A stretch of DNA of 64,000 bases from CAZIAK01 sp964537035 (GTDB lineage Bacteria > Planctomycetota > B15-G4): assembly GCA_964537035.1 (NCBI GenBank), contig CAZIAK010000005.1, positions 1 to 64,000 of the forward strand, given 5' to 3'. The notes beneath the pieces were generated by a model that saw only the letters and a list, made by a program, of their open reading frames with translations, was not told the origin of the DNA and made no database searches. Position 1 is the first letter of the stretch. Every line of letters starts with the position of its first letter. Position numbers and translations under genes: made by a program. Shown here piece after piece: positions 53,651 to 61,695 of this stretch.

Positions 53651-54496
53651 TCAGCGCACCTTGAGCTGCTTGTGCACCTGGGGCACCACCCGAACTGGAA
53701 GGGCTCGCTCCAGGAGCACATCGACCAGGGAGTCCAGGTGCCCAGGAGGCAGGGCGGGAGAGCCGCCCAAGGGGGTCACGGGCTGGAGAAAGACCTTTCG
53801 GCCTGGAGCGTGGCGGGCCAGCAGGTCTGCGGCGCGTCCCAGCTCGGCCTCGTTGACGTCGCCGTCGACGATCAGCTTGAAGAAGGTCTCGACCCGGTCG
53901 AGCACCCCCGTGCAGAGCACGGCCTCGTGTTCCTCCAGGCTGTGCTGCCGTCCCGTCGCTGATGGGAGCTTGATGTCCGCGGCCACCCAGCGCAGAGACG
54001 GCACCAGCCGGGCCAGGGCAACGCCGTCGAGGGCAGCGGTCTCGAGCATCACGTCCCGGCCTGGAAGGGCAGCGATCAGGGCCTGGCAGAAGTCCACCTG
54101 CTCGAGCGGCTCGCCCCCGGTGAGGCTCACCGAGGCAGGACCGCCGGGCCCTCCAGGGGGATCAGAAGAATCGATCAGGCCCACCAGCTGTTGCACGGTC
54201 AGGGGGTTTTCGAGCCGCTGTCCAACCCTGCCCTCGCCGCTGCCCTCGCCGCTGCCCTCGCCGCTGCCCTCGCCGCCGTGTCCAGGGGCGGCAGGCACAG
54301 CCACGGTCGCCGGCGCCTGGAAGGCCCACGCCGTGTCGCAGTAGCGGCAGTCGATCTGACAACCCGCCAGGCGCACGAAGACCTGCCGCTTGCCCAGCAG
54401 CAGCCCCTCGCCCTGAATGCTGCGAAAGACCTCGGCCACCTGCCCTCGACAGGCCTGGTCGGCAGGGCCATCTGCTGAGTTCGACGACGGGCTCAC
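53651..54496 (-). CDS. queE: 7-carboxy-7-deazaguanine synthase (queuosine pathway)
   Basis: 281 residues from GTG 54496. Radical SAM enzyme converting 6-carboxytetrahydropterin to 7-carboxy-7-deazaguanine. EVFRSIQGEGLLLG is the QueE N-terminal signature; the cluster motif is C46-x3-C50-x2-C53 (GCQIDCRYCDT), followed by VSLTGGEPLEQ. Between these is a Gly/Ser/Glu linker (about residues 73-89) encoded by a 12-bp tandem repeat, making the protein longer than usual. The start is placed 34 bp after the aminotransferase stop. No other queuosine genes are in the window. Confidence 0.9.
   Translation of the reverse strand: MSPSSNSADGPADQACRGQVAEVFRSIQGEGLLLGKRQVFVRLAGCQIDCRYCDTAWAFQAPATVAVPAAPGHGGEGSGEGSGEGSGEGRVGQRLENPLTVQQLVGLIDSSDPPGGPGGPASVSLTGGEPLEQVDFCQALIAALPGRDVMLETAALDGVALARLVPSLRWVAADIKLPSATGRQHSLEEHEAVLCTGVLDRVETFFKLIVDGDVNEAELGRAADLLARHAPGRKVFLQPVTPLGGSPALPPGHLDSLVDVLLERALPVRVVPQVHKQLKVR
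54229..54276 (-). repeat. 12-bp tandem repeat, four perfect units, inside queE
   Basis: Units of tgccctcgccgc (+ strand) at 54229, 54241, 54253 and 54265, all identical. The period of four codons encodes a Gly-Glu-Gly-Ser linker. Perfect identity implies recent slippage, so copy number may vary between strains. Confidence 0.9.
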
Positions 54497-54530
54497 CAGA
54501 CCAGCGAGCCCGGGTTGGAGCCCACGCTGG

Positions 54531-55655
54531 TCACCCGGCCGCGAACTCGGCTGCCACGGACCGCAGCGCCTCGACACCCCGGTCGAGGATGGAGTCGCTG
54601 GCAGCGAACGAGATGCGGAAGTGTGTGTCGGCGGCGCTGAAGGCCTTGCCCGGCACCACCAGCAGCTTGCGCTCCAGGCACTTCTCGATGAAGGCGTCGA
54701 TCTGGGCCCCCGCCGGCAACCTGGGGAACATGTAGAACGACCCACCGGGAGAGGCCACGTCGTACACATCGCCGATGCCGTCGAGCATGCGCTGTCGCTT
54801 GCCCCGGTACTCGGCGATCTCTGCGGACATATCGGTCTTCAGGGCGGCCAGACAGGCGTGCTGGGCGATGGACGGCGCGCAGACGAAGCTGAACTGCTGC
54901 ATCTTGCGCATGGAGTCGACCACCTCTTCGGGCCCTGCAGCCCAGCCCATGCGCCAACCGGGCATGCCATAGGTCTTGCTGAACCCACCCAGCACCAGCA
55001 GGCGCTCTTCGGGCACATGGCCGATGGCCGACACGTAGGGGCCGTCATACACGAACTCGTCGTAGATCTCGTCGGAGATCACCAGCAGATCGTGGCGGGC
55101 AGCCACCGCCCCCACGGCGTCGAGTTCGGCCGCCGTCAACGTGCGCCCCGTGGGATTGCTGGGGGAGTTGATCAAGATGGCCTTGGTGCGCTCGGTCAGC
55201 CCGGCCTCAAGGACGGCTTCGGTGAGCGCGTTGCCTGGGTACAGGTCGTAGGTCCCCCAGCTAGCAGAGACCATGGTGGCCAGCATGCCGTACATGACGA
55301 AGTACGGGTCGGGGATCAACACCTCGTCGCCCGGGTCGAGCACGGCCATGAAGCCCAGCATGAGACCGCCGGACACACCGGAGGTGATCATGGTCTCACG
55401 GCCAGCGAAGCCGCGGCGCTCGGCCAGTCGGGCCAGGACAGCCGCGTTCAGCTCGGGCAGTCCCTGGGTGACGGTATAGCGGTTGTGCCCGGCCTGGATC
55501 GCGTCGATGGCCGCGGTCTTGACCGGCTGGGGCACGTCAAAATCAGCCTGCCCGATGGACAGATTGATCGGGTCGTCCATCGAGGACACGAGCTCGAAGA
55601 TGCGGCGGATGCCGCTGGCTTCAATACCCGCCGCGCGATGGGAGATTCTGGACAC
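54531..55655 (-). CDS. Class I/II PLP-dependent aminotransferase
   Basis: 374 residues. INLSIGQADFDVPQPV, the cofactor motif SPSNPTG, DEIYDEFVYDG and the Schiff-base lysine K227 in GGFSKTYGMPGWRMGW are those of AspAT-I-gamma-type aminotransferases acting on aspartate, aromatic or related amino acids. Cytoplasmic. It lies between the small basic protein gene (25 bp upstream) and queE. The exact amino acid cannot be told from sequence. Confidence 0.88.
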   Translation of the reverse strand: MSRISHRAAGIEASGIRRIFELVSSMDDPINLSIGQADFDVPQPVKTAAIDAIQAGHNRYTVTQGLPELNAAVLARLAERRGFAGRETMITSGVSGGLMLGFMAVLDPGDEVLIPDPYFVMYGMLATMVSASWGTYDLYPGNALTEAVLEAGLTERTKAILINSPSNPTGRTLTAAELDAVGAVAARHDLLVISDEIYDEFVYDGPYVSAIGHVPEERLLVLGGFSKTYGMPGWRMGWAAGPEEVVDSMRKMQQFSFVCAPSIAQHACLAALKTDMSAEIAEYRGKRQRMLDGIGDVYDVASPGGSFYMFPRLPAGAQIDAFIEKCLERKLLVVPGKAFSAADTHFRISFAASDSILDRGVEALRSVAAEFAAG

Positions 55656-55680
55656 AGCAGAGCCTCAGGCTCGGTGCCGC

Positions 55681-55851
55681 CTACTTCGCCTTCTTCTTGA
55701 AGCTCGTGCGGACCTTGCGCAGACCATGGACCGAGTCGCCGCCGTTCCATTCGCCGTTCTTCTGAAGGGCCTCGAGGCGCTCGATGCGGGTCCACACGTT
55801 GCGCGAGCGGTTCAGGCCACTCTTGACCTTCAGGCTACGATGGATGGTCAT
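55681..55851 (-). CDS. Small basic protein (PVC-group type)
   Basis: 56 residues, about a third basic. MTIHRSLKVKSGLNRSRNVW, then TRIERLEALQKNGEW and GDSVHGLRKVRTSF followed by a Lys-rich end, match the pattern of the small basic protein family known from Planctomycetes, Verrucomicrobia and Chlamydiae, thought to be ribosome- or RNA-associated. The start is ATG 55851 with an ideal ribosome site (aaggag, 55864-55859, 7-base spacing); a 14-residue longer frame is unlikely. It is the main taxonomic clue here. Confidence 0.72.
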   Translation of the reverse strand: MTIHRSLKVKSGLNRSRNVWTRIERLEALQKNGEWNGGDSVHGLRKVRTSFKKKAK

Positions 55852-55858
55852 GGGGTCA

Positions 55859-55864
55859 CTCCTT
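55859..55864 (-). promoter_or_regulatory. Strong ribosome binding site of the small basic protein gene
   Basis: aaggag on the - strand, seven bases before ATG 55851. It is the clearest Shine-Dalgarno sequence in the window and implies high expression. Confidence 0.7.
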
Positions 55865-55967
55865 GGGCAGCTTTGGGCCGGGCCATCGTCCACATCGGGA
55901 GGGCTCGGTCAACCGCAGGCCCCTGTCAACCGAGGGTCGACGGGGTGGGAGGGTTGGGGCCGGGGCC

Positions 55968-56900
55968 TCAGCCGTCGTTGGGGTGGGGATGGGAAACGAT
56001 GCGGGCATCGGCAAAGGGGCTGGCCGAACCAGTGGGCCAGTCGTCGATGGCGCCCAGGCTGGCCAGGACCGACTCAAGCTGGCTCGCATCGGAGCTCCTG
56101 CCTACCAGCAGCACGCAGCTGGTCAGGCGCATGGCACCGGAGCCATCCGCCACCTGATCGCCGGTGACCAGCACGTCTGAGTAGCCCCGAGCCAACAGGG
56201 CGTCGAGGGCCTCCCAGGCACGGAGCTGGCCCTTCTCGCTGGGGCTGTAGCTTGCCGCCTGGATGGTGAACAGCTCGCCCCCTACGGCGGCCTGCTCTGA
56301 GCCGGGGCCGCCGTCGATCAGCTCAACGGCGCTGCCTTGCTTGAGCGGCTCGTCGCCGGACCAGTCGTGTTGCACGCCGACCCAGACCATCAGGGCCACC
56401 ACCACCAGGCACGAGCCGTAGAGCATGAGCTGGGAGGCCGCCTTGAGGTTGCGCTTGCGCTGCACCCCGAACGGTGGCGCCGACAGGGGCCGAGGCTCAG
56501 GGGGCACCAGGGTGGTGGGCGCCCGGTTGGGGTCAGCTTGACCTCCCAAGGCTCCACCGTCTCTTCCCAGCCCAGCGTCCGGCGCTGCAACTCGCGCTGG
56601 CGTGGGCTCTGGCGCCACGGCCCGGCCCGGCTTGCCCTTCTGTGACTTGCCAGGCTTCTGGGAGCGCTTGCGCCGGGGTGGCTTGGGAGCCCGAGCGCCC
56701 GCTGAGGGTGCGGGCGCCTCGACCCGGGGCTCAGGCCCTGTGTCCGCCGGAGGCTCGCCGTTGTCGGCTGGGGCTGACGCATCATCGTCCCGAGCGCGAG
56801 AGGTGATGACCTTGCCCGCGATGGTGCGGCGCTCACGACTCGCCTGGTCGAAACCACTGGAGCTGGATCGGAATACGTCGAGTGGATGTTTGCTCGCCAC
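55968..56900 (-). CDS. Single-pass membrane protein with SPOR-like outer domain
   Basis: 310 residues. Residues 1-150 are a disordered, Pro/Ala/Arg-rich cytoplasmic region with a basic block (PKPPRRKRSQKPGKSQKGK). One membrane helix spans 158-176. The periplasmic end (209-300) begins FTIQAASYSPSEKG and continues AWEALDALLARGYSDVLV, the pattern of SPOR domains that bind denuded peptidoglycan at division sites. SPOR identity is moderate. Flanked by 116-155 bp gaps, so probably its own transcription unit. Confidence 0.7.
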   Translation of the reverse strand: MASKHPLDVFRSSSSGFDQASRERRTIAGKVITSRARDDDASAPADNGEPPADTGPEPRVEAPAPSAGARAPKPPRRKRSQKPGKSQKGKPGRAVAPEPTPARVAAPDAGLGRDGGALGGQADPNRAPTTLVPPEPRPLSAPPFGVQRKRNLKAASQLMLYGSCLVVVALMVWVGVQHDWSGDEPLKQGSAVELIDGGPGSEQAAVGGELFTIQAASYSPSEKGQLRAWEALDALLARGYSDVLVTGDQVADGSGAMRLTSCVLLVGRSSDASQLESVLASLGAIDDWPTGSASPFADARIVSHPHPNDG

Positions 56901-57055
56901 GGTCAGACCCTCCCAGGGTTGATGAATACCGCCAGTGAGCAGCCTAGGCCATGGAAAGGGCTGTTTCTAGCTGCACTCAAAGACGATGTGGATCATCACC
57001 CCCAGCGTGCCCGGTTGTCCGAGCGGCGCCACTCTCGCCCGTGGCCTGCGGCAGC

Positions 57056-58450
57056 TCAGCGAGCCGTGCGCACCAGCTCGCGAAACAGCTCCTCTTCGTG
57101 CTCGAGAGTGCGCCCTGTGGCGCCGTGATAGGCCGCGCCCAGGGGCGCGTGTTCGAGGGCCACGATCCAGCGCACCAAGGCGCCCATGCCGTGGTGCCCC
57201 ACGACGTGGTCGACGAAAGCGAAGCTCAGCAGGTAGCCCAGGCTCACCGCCTCTCGATCGGCCATGGACATGAAGCTGTCTGGCAGCTCGTCCAGGGCCG
57301 GTAGTGACTCCCGGGTCAGACCACGGCTGTCGAGGTAGCTGACCAGGCGATCGAGGCCCTGCCCCCTGCCATACTCCATCACCTGGGCCAGCCCTTCATT
57401 GACGAATGTCGGGCAGCGGGGGTTCCACTCGGAGACCATGAGGTGGGTGAACTCATGGCGGAAAGCGCTCTCGACCTGAGCCGCGCTCGTGGCCAGGTCA
57501 GCGATGGGCAAGCGGATCTTGCGGTCGAAGAGCCCCCCCACCCAGTCGTGGGTGCCCGTGACCGCCCGAAAAGCGTCCGGGGGATAGAGCACCACCAGGG
57601 CCTTGTGGCTGGGGAAGTCTCCCAGAGCGTGGCAGACCTCGACCCGAGCCCGCTCCAGCACCCCCACCAGCTGCAGGTGATCGCTGGCCGGGGGATGACG
57701 CACCACGAAGTATTCGGTCTCCTCGCTGACGTAGTCCCGCTCCACGGCGAGCTGGCGTTCGCTGCGAGACCGTCCCGTGGCTGCGGCCGCTGCCACCGTG
57801 GCGTCGCCATGGAGGGCTGCCAGGTCGTAGGCCACCAGGGCCTCGTCGAGGCGATCGAGCAGATTGAGCACATCGCCCCGCATGAGCTGGCCGGAGCCGC
57901 TCTCGGGATGGCTGGCCAGGACCTCGTCGAGCTGGGCCAAGGCCGCGTCCAACGAGAAGGCCCGCAGAGACAACGACGCACCGTGAAGACCGTAGGCACT
58001 CTGGCTGCCGTCCAGGGCCCAGGCTCGACGGAACGCTGCTCCGGCGGCCTCCATGTCATGAGCCGCCACCAGGCCCTCGGCCACCCGGTAATGGGCGAAG
58101 GCCAGGTTCTTCGTCAGCACCAGATCGTCCGGGGCCAGGCCGTGGGCCGACTCGAGCAGCAGCACCGCCTCGGCGGACCGCCCTTCGCTCAGGGCCGTCG
58201 CCGCCTGATCATTGAGGGCTTGGGCCCGGCTCAGCTCTTGGGGCGGCCGGCCACCGGCGCCTCCGGACGGCGCGCTGGTCCTGGGCTGGTCTGTTTCGCC
58301 CAGCCCAGGCAGGGGGGCCATCCTCGGGCTGCTCGGAGCGGACGGACCCGCCTCGGCCAGGGCGCCGCTCTCGCCGGGCGGACCCGCAAAGACAGCCCAG
58401 GTCAGCAAGATCACGACCAGGACGGCCAGGGGCAGGGCGATGGATTTCAC
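57056..58450 (-). CDS. Secreted/anchored TPR protein with gluzincin-type metallopeptidase domain
   Basis: 464 residues. An N-terminal hydrophobic segment (5-21) is a signal or anchor. Residues 75-225 are TPR-like helical repeats (ALNDQAATALSEGRSAEAVL, LAFAHYRVAEGLVAAHD, LDRLDEALVAYDLAALHG). The C-terminal half has FRHEFTHLMVSEW (H332, E333, H336) and NEGLAQ (E352), the zinc ligands and catalytic Glu of peptidase MA-like gluzincins. It overlaps the YkgJ gene by 4 bp and belongs to a trio with the kinase. Extracytoplasmic protease; substrate unknown. Confidence 0.82.
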   Translation of the reverse strand: MKSIALPLAVLVVILLTWAVFAGPPGESGALAEAGPSAPSSPRMAPLPGLGETDQPRTSAPSGGAGGRPPQELSRAQALNDQAATALSEGRSAEAVLLLESAHGLAPDDLVLTKNLAFAHYRVAEGLVAAHDMEAAGAAFRRAWALDGSQSAYGLHGASLSLRAFSLDAALAQLDEVLASHPESGSGQLMRGDVLNLLDRLDEALVAYDLAALHGDATVAAAAATGRSRSERQLAVERDYVSEETEYFVVRHPPASDHLQLVGVLERARVEVCHALGDFPSHKALVVLYPPDAFRAVTGTHDWVGGLFDRKIRLPIADLATSAAQVESAFRHEFTHLMVSEWNPRCPTFVNEGLAQVMEYGRGQGLDRLVSYLDSRGLTRESLPALDELPDSFMSMADREAVSLGYLLSFAFVDHVVGHHGMGALVRWIVALEHAPLGAAYHGATGRTLEHEEELFRELVRTAR

Positions 58451-58884
58451 GGAGTCGGTGTCTCGGCAGAAGGCCTCTGGCGCACGGCGTCCACGAAGAG
58501 CCGGTAGCTGTAGGGCAGCTCGTGCGCTGCGTGCAGGTCTCGCAGCTGCTGGTGAAACAGCTCGTAGACCCCGCCCATCTCATCGGCCCATGAGGGGTCG
58601 CAGAAGTAGAGCCGGCAGCCCAGGGGGCGACCCTCTCGCAAGGTGCACAGGCCAGACCGCCACCAAGGGCAGCTGCCGCCGGGCGCCTCGGGAACCACGC
58701 CATCAACCCCGGCCAGGGCGTGGGCCACTTCGAGATCGCTGGCCCAGAGCTGATGATCTTCGGCGGCGAAGTTGCAGCAGCGGCCCGACATCTCACAGCG
58801 GGGCTTGCGCTCGGCGAGCAGCTCATCGACCCGCTCGTACAGCTCGTCGAGTGCCGCCAGAGCCAGCTGCTGCCCTGTGCTCAC
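58447..58884 (-). CDS. YkgJ-family cysteine cluster protein
   Basis: 145 residues. Cysteines C30, C36, C37, C72, C80, C90 and C95 in the contexts CEMSGRCC, SCPWWRSGLC and RPLGCRLYFC match the YkgJ/zinc-iron-chelating family, of uncertain biochemical role. No signal peptide. It overlaps the kinase gene upstream and the TPR-peptidase gene downstream by 4 bp each. Confidence 0.85.
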   Translation of the reverse strand: MSTGQQLALAALDELYERVDELLAERKPRCEMSGRCCNFAAEDHQLWASDLEVAHALAGVDGVVPEAPGGSCPWWRSGLCTLREGRPLGCRLYFCDPSWADEMGGVYELFHQQLRDLHAAHELPYSYRLFVDAVRQRPSAETPTP

Positions 58885-59993
58885 CGTCGCCCCCGACGGC
58901 GGCGCATGCGAGCGAGCCGCTTGCGCAACATCTCCTGGGACTCTTCTTCAGGAGCCCCGCCGAAGTCGAGGTCTTTCTTGCCCTGGCTCTGGCGCTCGAT
59001 GTCGGCGATCAGCTGCTTGGGGTCTTGGTAGCGATGATCTCGATCCTTGGCCATCATCTTCTCGATGAAGTAGTGCATGTGTGCCGAGATGCGGCCGCCC
59101 TTCGTGGCCGAGGCCGAGAGCCCTTCGAGCACGGCCTTCTGCACCAGCTCTTGGTCATCGCCACTGAAGGGCAGCTCGCCCAGGACCAGCTGGTAGAGCG
59201 TGGCCCCCAGGGCGTAGATGTCGCTGCGCACGTCGAGATCAGCCCGGCCTTGAGCCTGCTCGGGGGACAAAAACGCCGCCGTGCCGATGGTGGTGGCCCC
59301 GTCGCCGGCCTCGCCGTCATCGCTGATGGCGAAACCCAGGTCGATGACCTTCACCGTGTTGTCGGGGGTCACCATGATGTTGCCGGGCTTGATGTCCCGG
59401 TGCACCACGCCGTTTTCCCGCAGGTACTCGAGGGCCCGGGCCGCCTGCAGGACGACGTAGAGCGCCCCCTCTTCGTCGAAGACCCCGCCCTCGGCGATGG
59501 CTTCTTGCAGGGTTCGGCCCCCCACGGTCTCCATGATCGAGATGTAGGAGCCGTCGATCCGGCCCGCCTTGTGGCCCTTGATCACGTTGGGATGGTCGAG
59601 GCGCTGAAGCAGCTTGGCCTCTCCCAGGAAGGCCTTGACCATGGCCGGGTCACTGGCGATCTCGGGCTTCAAGACCTTGACCGCCAGATCGACCCCGTCT
59701 TTCAGCCGCCGCACGGCGAAGACCGAGGCGGTGCCCCCCTCGCCCAACTTGGACAGGTAGCGGTGGCCGGGCAGGGTCGGCACATCCTCGCCATCGGTGA
59801 CCAGGTAGAGGGCAAAGCGCTCGGGGGACAGCAGGCCAGAGGCGGCCAGCAGATCAGAAAGGGGCTCAGGCTGCCCGGATTCGGCAGCCTGGCGGGCCTG
59901 GTCGAAGAGCTCCTGGACCGACTCCCGGCTCAAGACGCCTCGCAGCACAAGACGCCCCAGGACACGTGTTTCCGTGGCGGGATCAACGACCAT
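58881..59993 (-). CDS. Hanks-type Ser/Thr protein kinase with N-terminal helical module
   Basis: 370 residues. Gly loop LGEGGTASVFAV (83-94), ATP lysine K106, alpha-C glutamate E125, catalytic HRDIKPGN (198-205) and DLG (218-220) in place of DFG, then FLSPEQAQGRADLDVRSDIY. All catalytic residues are present, so it should be active. Residues 10-68 have two half-repeats (VLGRLVLRGVLSRESVQEL and LSDLLAASGLLSPERFALYL) that resemble MshEN-type modules. The C-terminus is basic, without a membrane helix, so it is cytoplasmic. Start ATG 59993. It heads the kinase-YkgJ-peptidase trio. Confidence 0.92.
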   Translation of the reverse strand: MVVDPATETRVLGRLVLRGVLSRESVQELFDQARQAAESGQPEPLSDLLAASGLLSPERFALYLVTDGEDVPTLPGHRYLSKLGEGGTASVFAVRRLKDGVDLAVKVLKPEIASDPAMVKAFLGEAKLLQRLDHPNVIKGHKAGRIDGSYISIMETVGGRTLQEAIAEGGVFDEEGALYVVLQAARALEYLRENGVVHRDIKPGNIMVTPDNTVKVIDLGFAISDDGEAGDGATTIGTAAFLSPEQAQGRADLDVRSDIYALGATLYQLVLGELPFSGDDQELVQKAVLEGLSASATKGGRISAHMHYFIEKMMAKDRDHRYQDPKQLIADIERQSQGKKDLDFGGAPEEESQEMLRKRLARMRRRRGRR

Positions 59994-60131
59994 CCATGGT
60001 CATCCTAGGGTGGTGGAGAGAAGCTCGAAGGGCTGGGTGGTCTCGGCCCGGAGGGAAGGATCGGCGCAGGTTGTCGGAGCTGTCCAAAGGTTTGGAGTCG
60101 TGTCCATCCGAAAGGGCCTCTGTGCAGACGC

Positions 60132-60160
60132 TTGGCAGCACCCGTAGCACACAGAATATA
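60132..60160 (+). promoter_or_regulatory. Putative sigma70-type promoter for the AAA+ gene
   Basis: TTGGCA (60132-60137), 17-base spacer, AATATA (60155-60160), 65 bases before ATG 60225. A match of hexamers and spacing only. It supports the shorter start for the gene, because an in-frame upstream extension would coincide with the promoter. Confidence 0.45.
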
Positions 60161-60224
60161 CCTCAAGAGCCACACGACCTGCGTGCGATGTGGTGACAGG
60201 CAGGTACCCGGAGACCACCAGCAG

Positions 60225-61643
60225 ATGTCACGACCGAACGAGAACGTCGTCCTGAAGTACTGCGAGCTCCTAGACGAGTTCATTCGCATCAAGCGGACGC
60301 ATGACGACGAGCTGCTCACCGGGGCCGACCCCGATGAAGTCACCAGCCGCAGCAGCTACCACCAGCTGGTGGTCGACCGCTGCGTCGTCGACTTCGAAGC
60401 CCAGGTGCGCCCGCTCTTCGAACGGCACAACAAGGTCTATCAGAACGAGGCCCTGGTCGAGCTGCTCTACCAGATCTGCATCGAGGTGAACCCGCAGTTC
60501 GAGATCCACAACGTGACCCTGCCCACAGATGGCGCGGAGATGATCGACGGCGTGCCGGCCGAGGATGCTCTCGACGAGGGTTTCATGACCCCGGATCAGA
60601 TGCGCGAATTTCAGGAGCGGGCCGCGAACATCAACGACGTGCTCTCTGCCCGAGTGGTGGGACAAGAGCAAGCGGTGGGCGCCATCGCCCACGCGGTCAA
60701 GAAGGCCGCGGTCGGCCTCAAGAACCCCCACAAGCCCATCGGCTCGTTTCTGCTCGTGGGTCCCACGGGCACGGGCAAGACCGAGCTGGCCAAGGCGCTC
60801 ACCCGCCAGCTGTTCGGCAGCCTGCAATCCATTGTGCGCATCGACTGCAGCGAATACGCCCTGCCCCACGAGTACGCCAAGCTGATCGGCGCCCCTCCTG
60901 GCTACATCGGCCACAACGAAGGGGGGCAGCTCACCGAGGCGGTCAAGAAGGCCGGCTGCTGCGTGGTGCTCTTCGACGAGATCGAGAAGGCCCACGAGAA
61001 GGTCCACAATCTGCTGCTGCAGATCATGGACGAGGGCGCGCTCACCGACAGCAAGGGCGAGACCATTTCGTTCAAGCGCTGCATCGTGATCCTGACCAGC
61101 AACATCGGCATGGAAGACGTGCGCTCCATGGCCAGCCGGGTGGGCTTCGGCAAGAAGGGCCAGGCCGAGCTGTCCAGCAAGCAGGTCGCCTACACCATGG
61201 ACCAGGCGGTGAAGGCATCGTTCAGGCCGGAGTTCATCAACCGCATCGATCAAGTGGTGCAGTTCAGGGCTCTGACCGTTGAAGACTGCCAGTCCATCGC
61301 CAGCATCCAGCTCGACGAGATGGCTGGCTACCTCGACCGCACCGGCGTCAGCCTGCGCTTCACACCCAGCCTGCGCCGGCACCTGGCCCTGAAGGGCTGG
61401 TCGGCAGAATACGGTGCCCGAGAGTTGCGCCGGTTCATCCGCGACCTGGTCGAGCAACCGCTCACCGAGCACCTGCTCACCGGGCACTTCAGCGCCGGGG
61501 ATACGGTGACCATCTCCGTGCGTGGCAAGGGTAAGATCTCCATGAGCCGGCATCGGTCGTCCTCTGCCAAGGCAGCCAAGGCTGCCAAGACGAAAGAAGA
61601 CTCCTGTGCCGTGCCCCACGCTCCGGGGCACAACGTCGCCTGA
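60225..61643 (+). CDS. Single-domain Clp/Hsp100 AAA+ ATPase (ClpA/B D2-like)
   Basis: 472 residues. One AAA+ module: ARVVGQEQAVGAI, Walker A GPTGTGKT (179-186), pore loop GYIG (226-229), Walker B VVLFDEIEKAH (247-257), sensor 1 LTSNIG, arginine-finger region FRPEFINRID and sensor 2 YGARELRRFIRD. All match the second ring (D2) of ClpA/B/C; D1, the middle domain and the Clp-N domain are absent. Residues 1-140 are an unrecognised helical domain. VGFG (306-309) lies where ClpA and ClpC carry their ClpP-docking loop. The C-terminal tail is Lys/Ala-rich. A likely unfoldase; partner unknown. Confidence 0.86.
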   Translation: MSRPNENVVLKYCELLDEFIRIKRTHDDELLTGADPDEVTSRSSYHQLVVDRCVVDFEAQVRPLFERHNKVYQNEALVELLYQICIEVNPQFEIHNVTLPTDGAEMIDGVPAEDALDEGFMTPDQMREFQERAANINDVLSARVVGQEQAVGAIAHAVKKAAVGLKNPHKPIGSFLLVGPTGTGKTELAKALTRQLFGSLQSIVRIDCSEYALPHEYAKLIGAPPGYIGHNEGGQLTEAVKKAGCCVVLFDEIEKAHEKVHNLLLQIMDEGALTDSKGETISFKRCIVILTSNIGMEDVRSMASRVGFGKKGQAELSSKQVAYTMDQAVKASFRPEFINRIDQVVQFRALTVEDCQSIASIQLDEMAGYLDRTGVSLRFTPSLRRHLALKGWSAEYGARELRRFIRDLVEQPLTEHLLTGHFSAGDTVTISVRGKGKISMSRHRSSSAKAAKAAKTKEDSCAVPHAPGHNVA

Positions 61644-61695
61644 CTTTCCCACGGCAGCCTGACCCCGGAGAGACACCACCCGGGAGATCCCTGCC

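Noticed and set aside
57009..57045. Sequence resembling the D-arm of a Leu/Ser tRNA (ggttgtccgagcggc)
   Set aside because: No anticodon arm, T-arm or acceptor pairing follows; the bases run directly into the 3' end of the TPR-peptidase gene.
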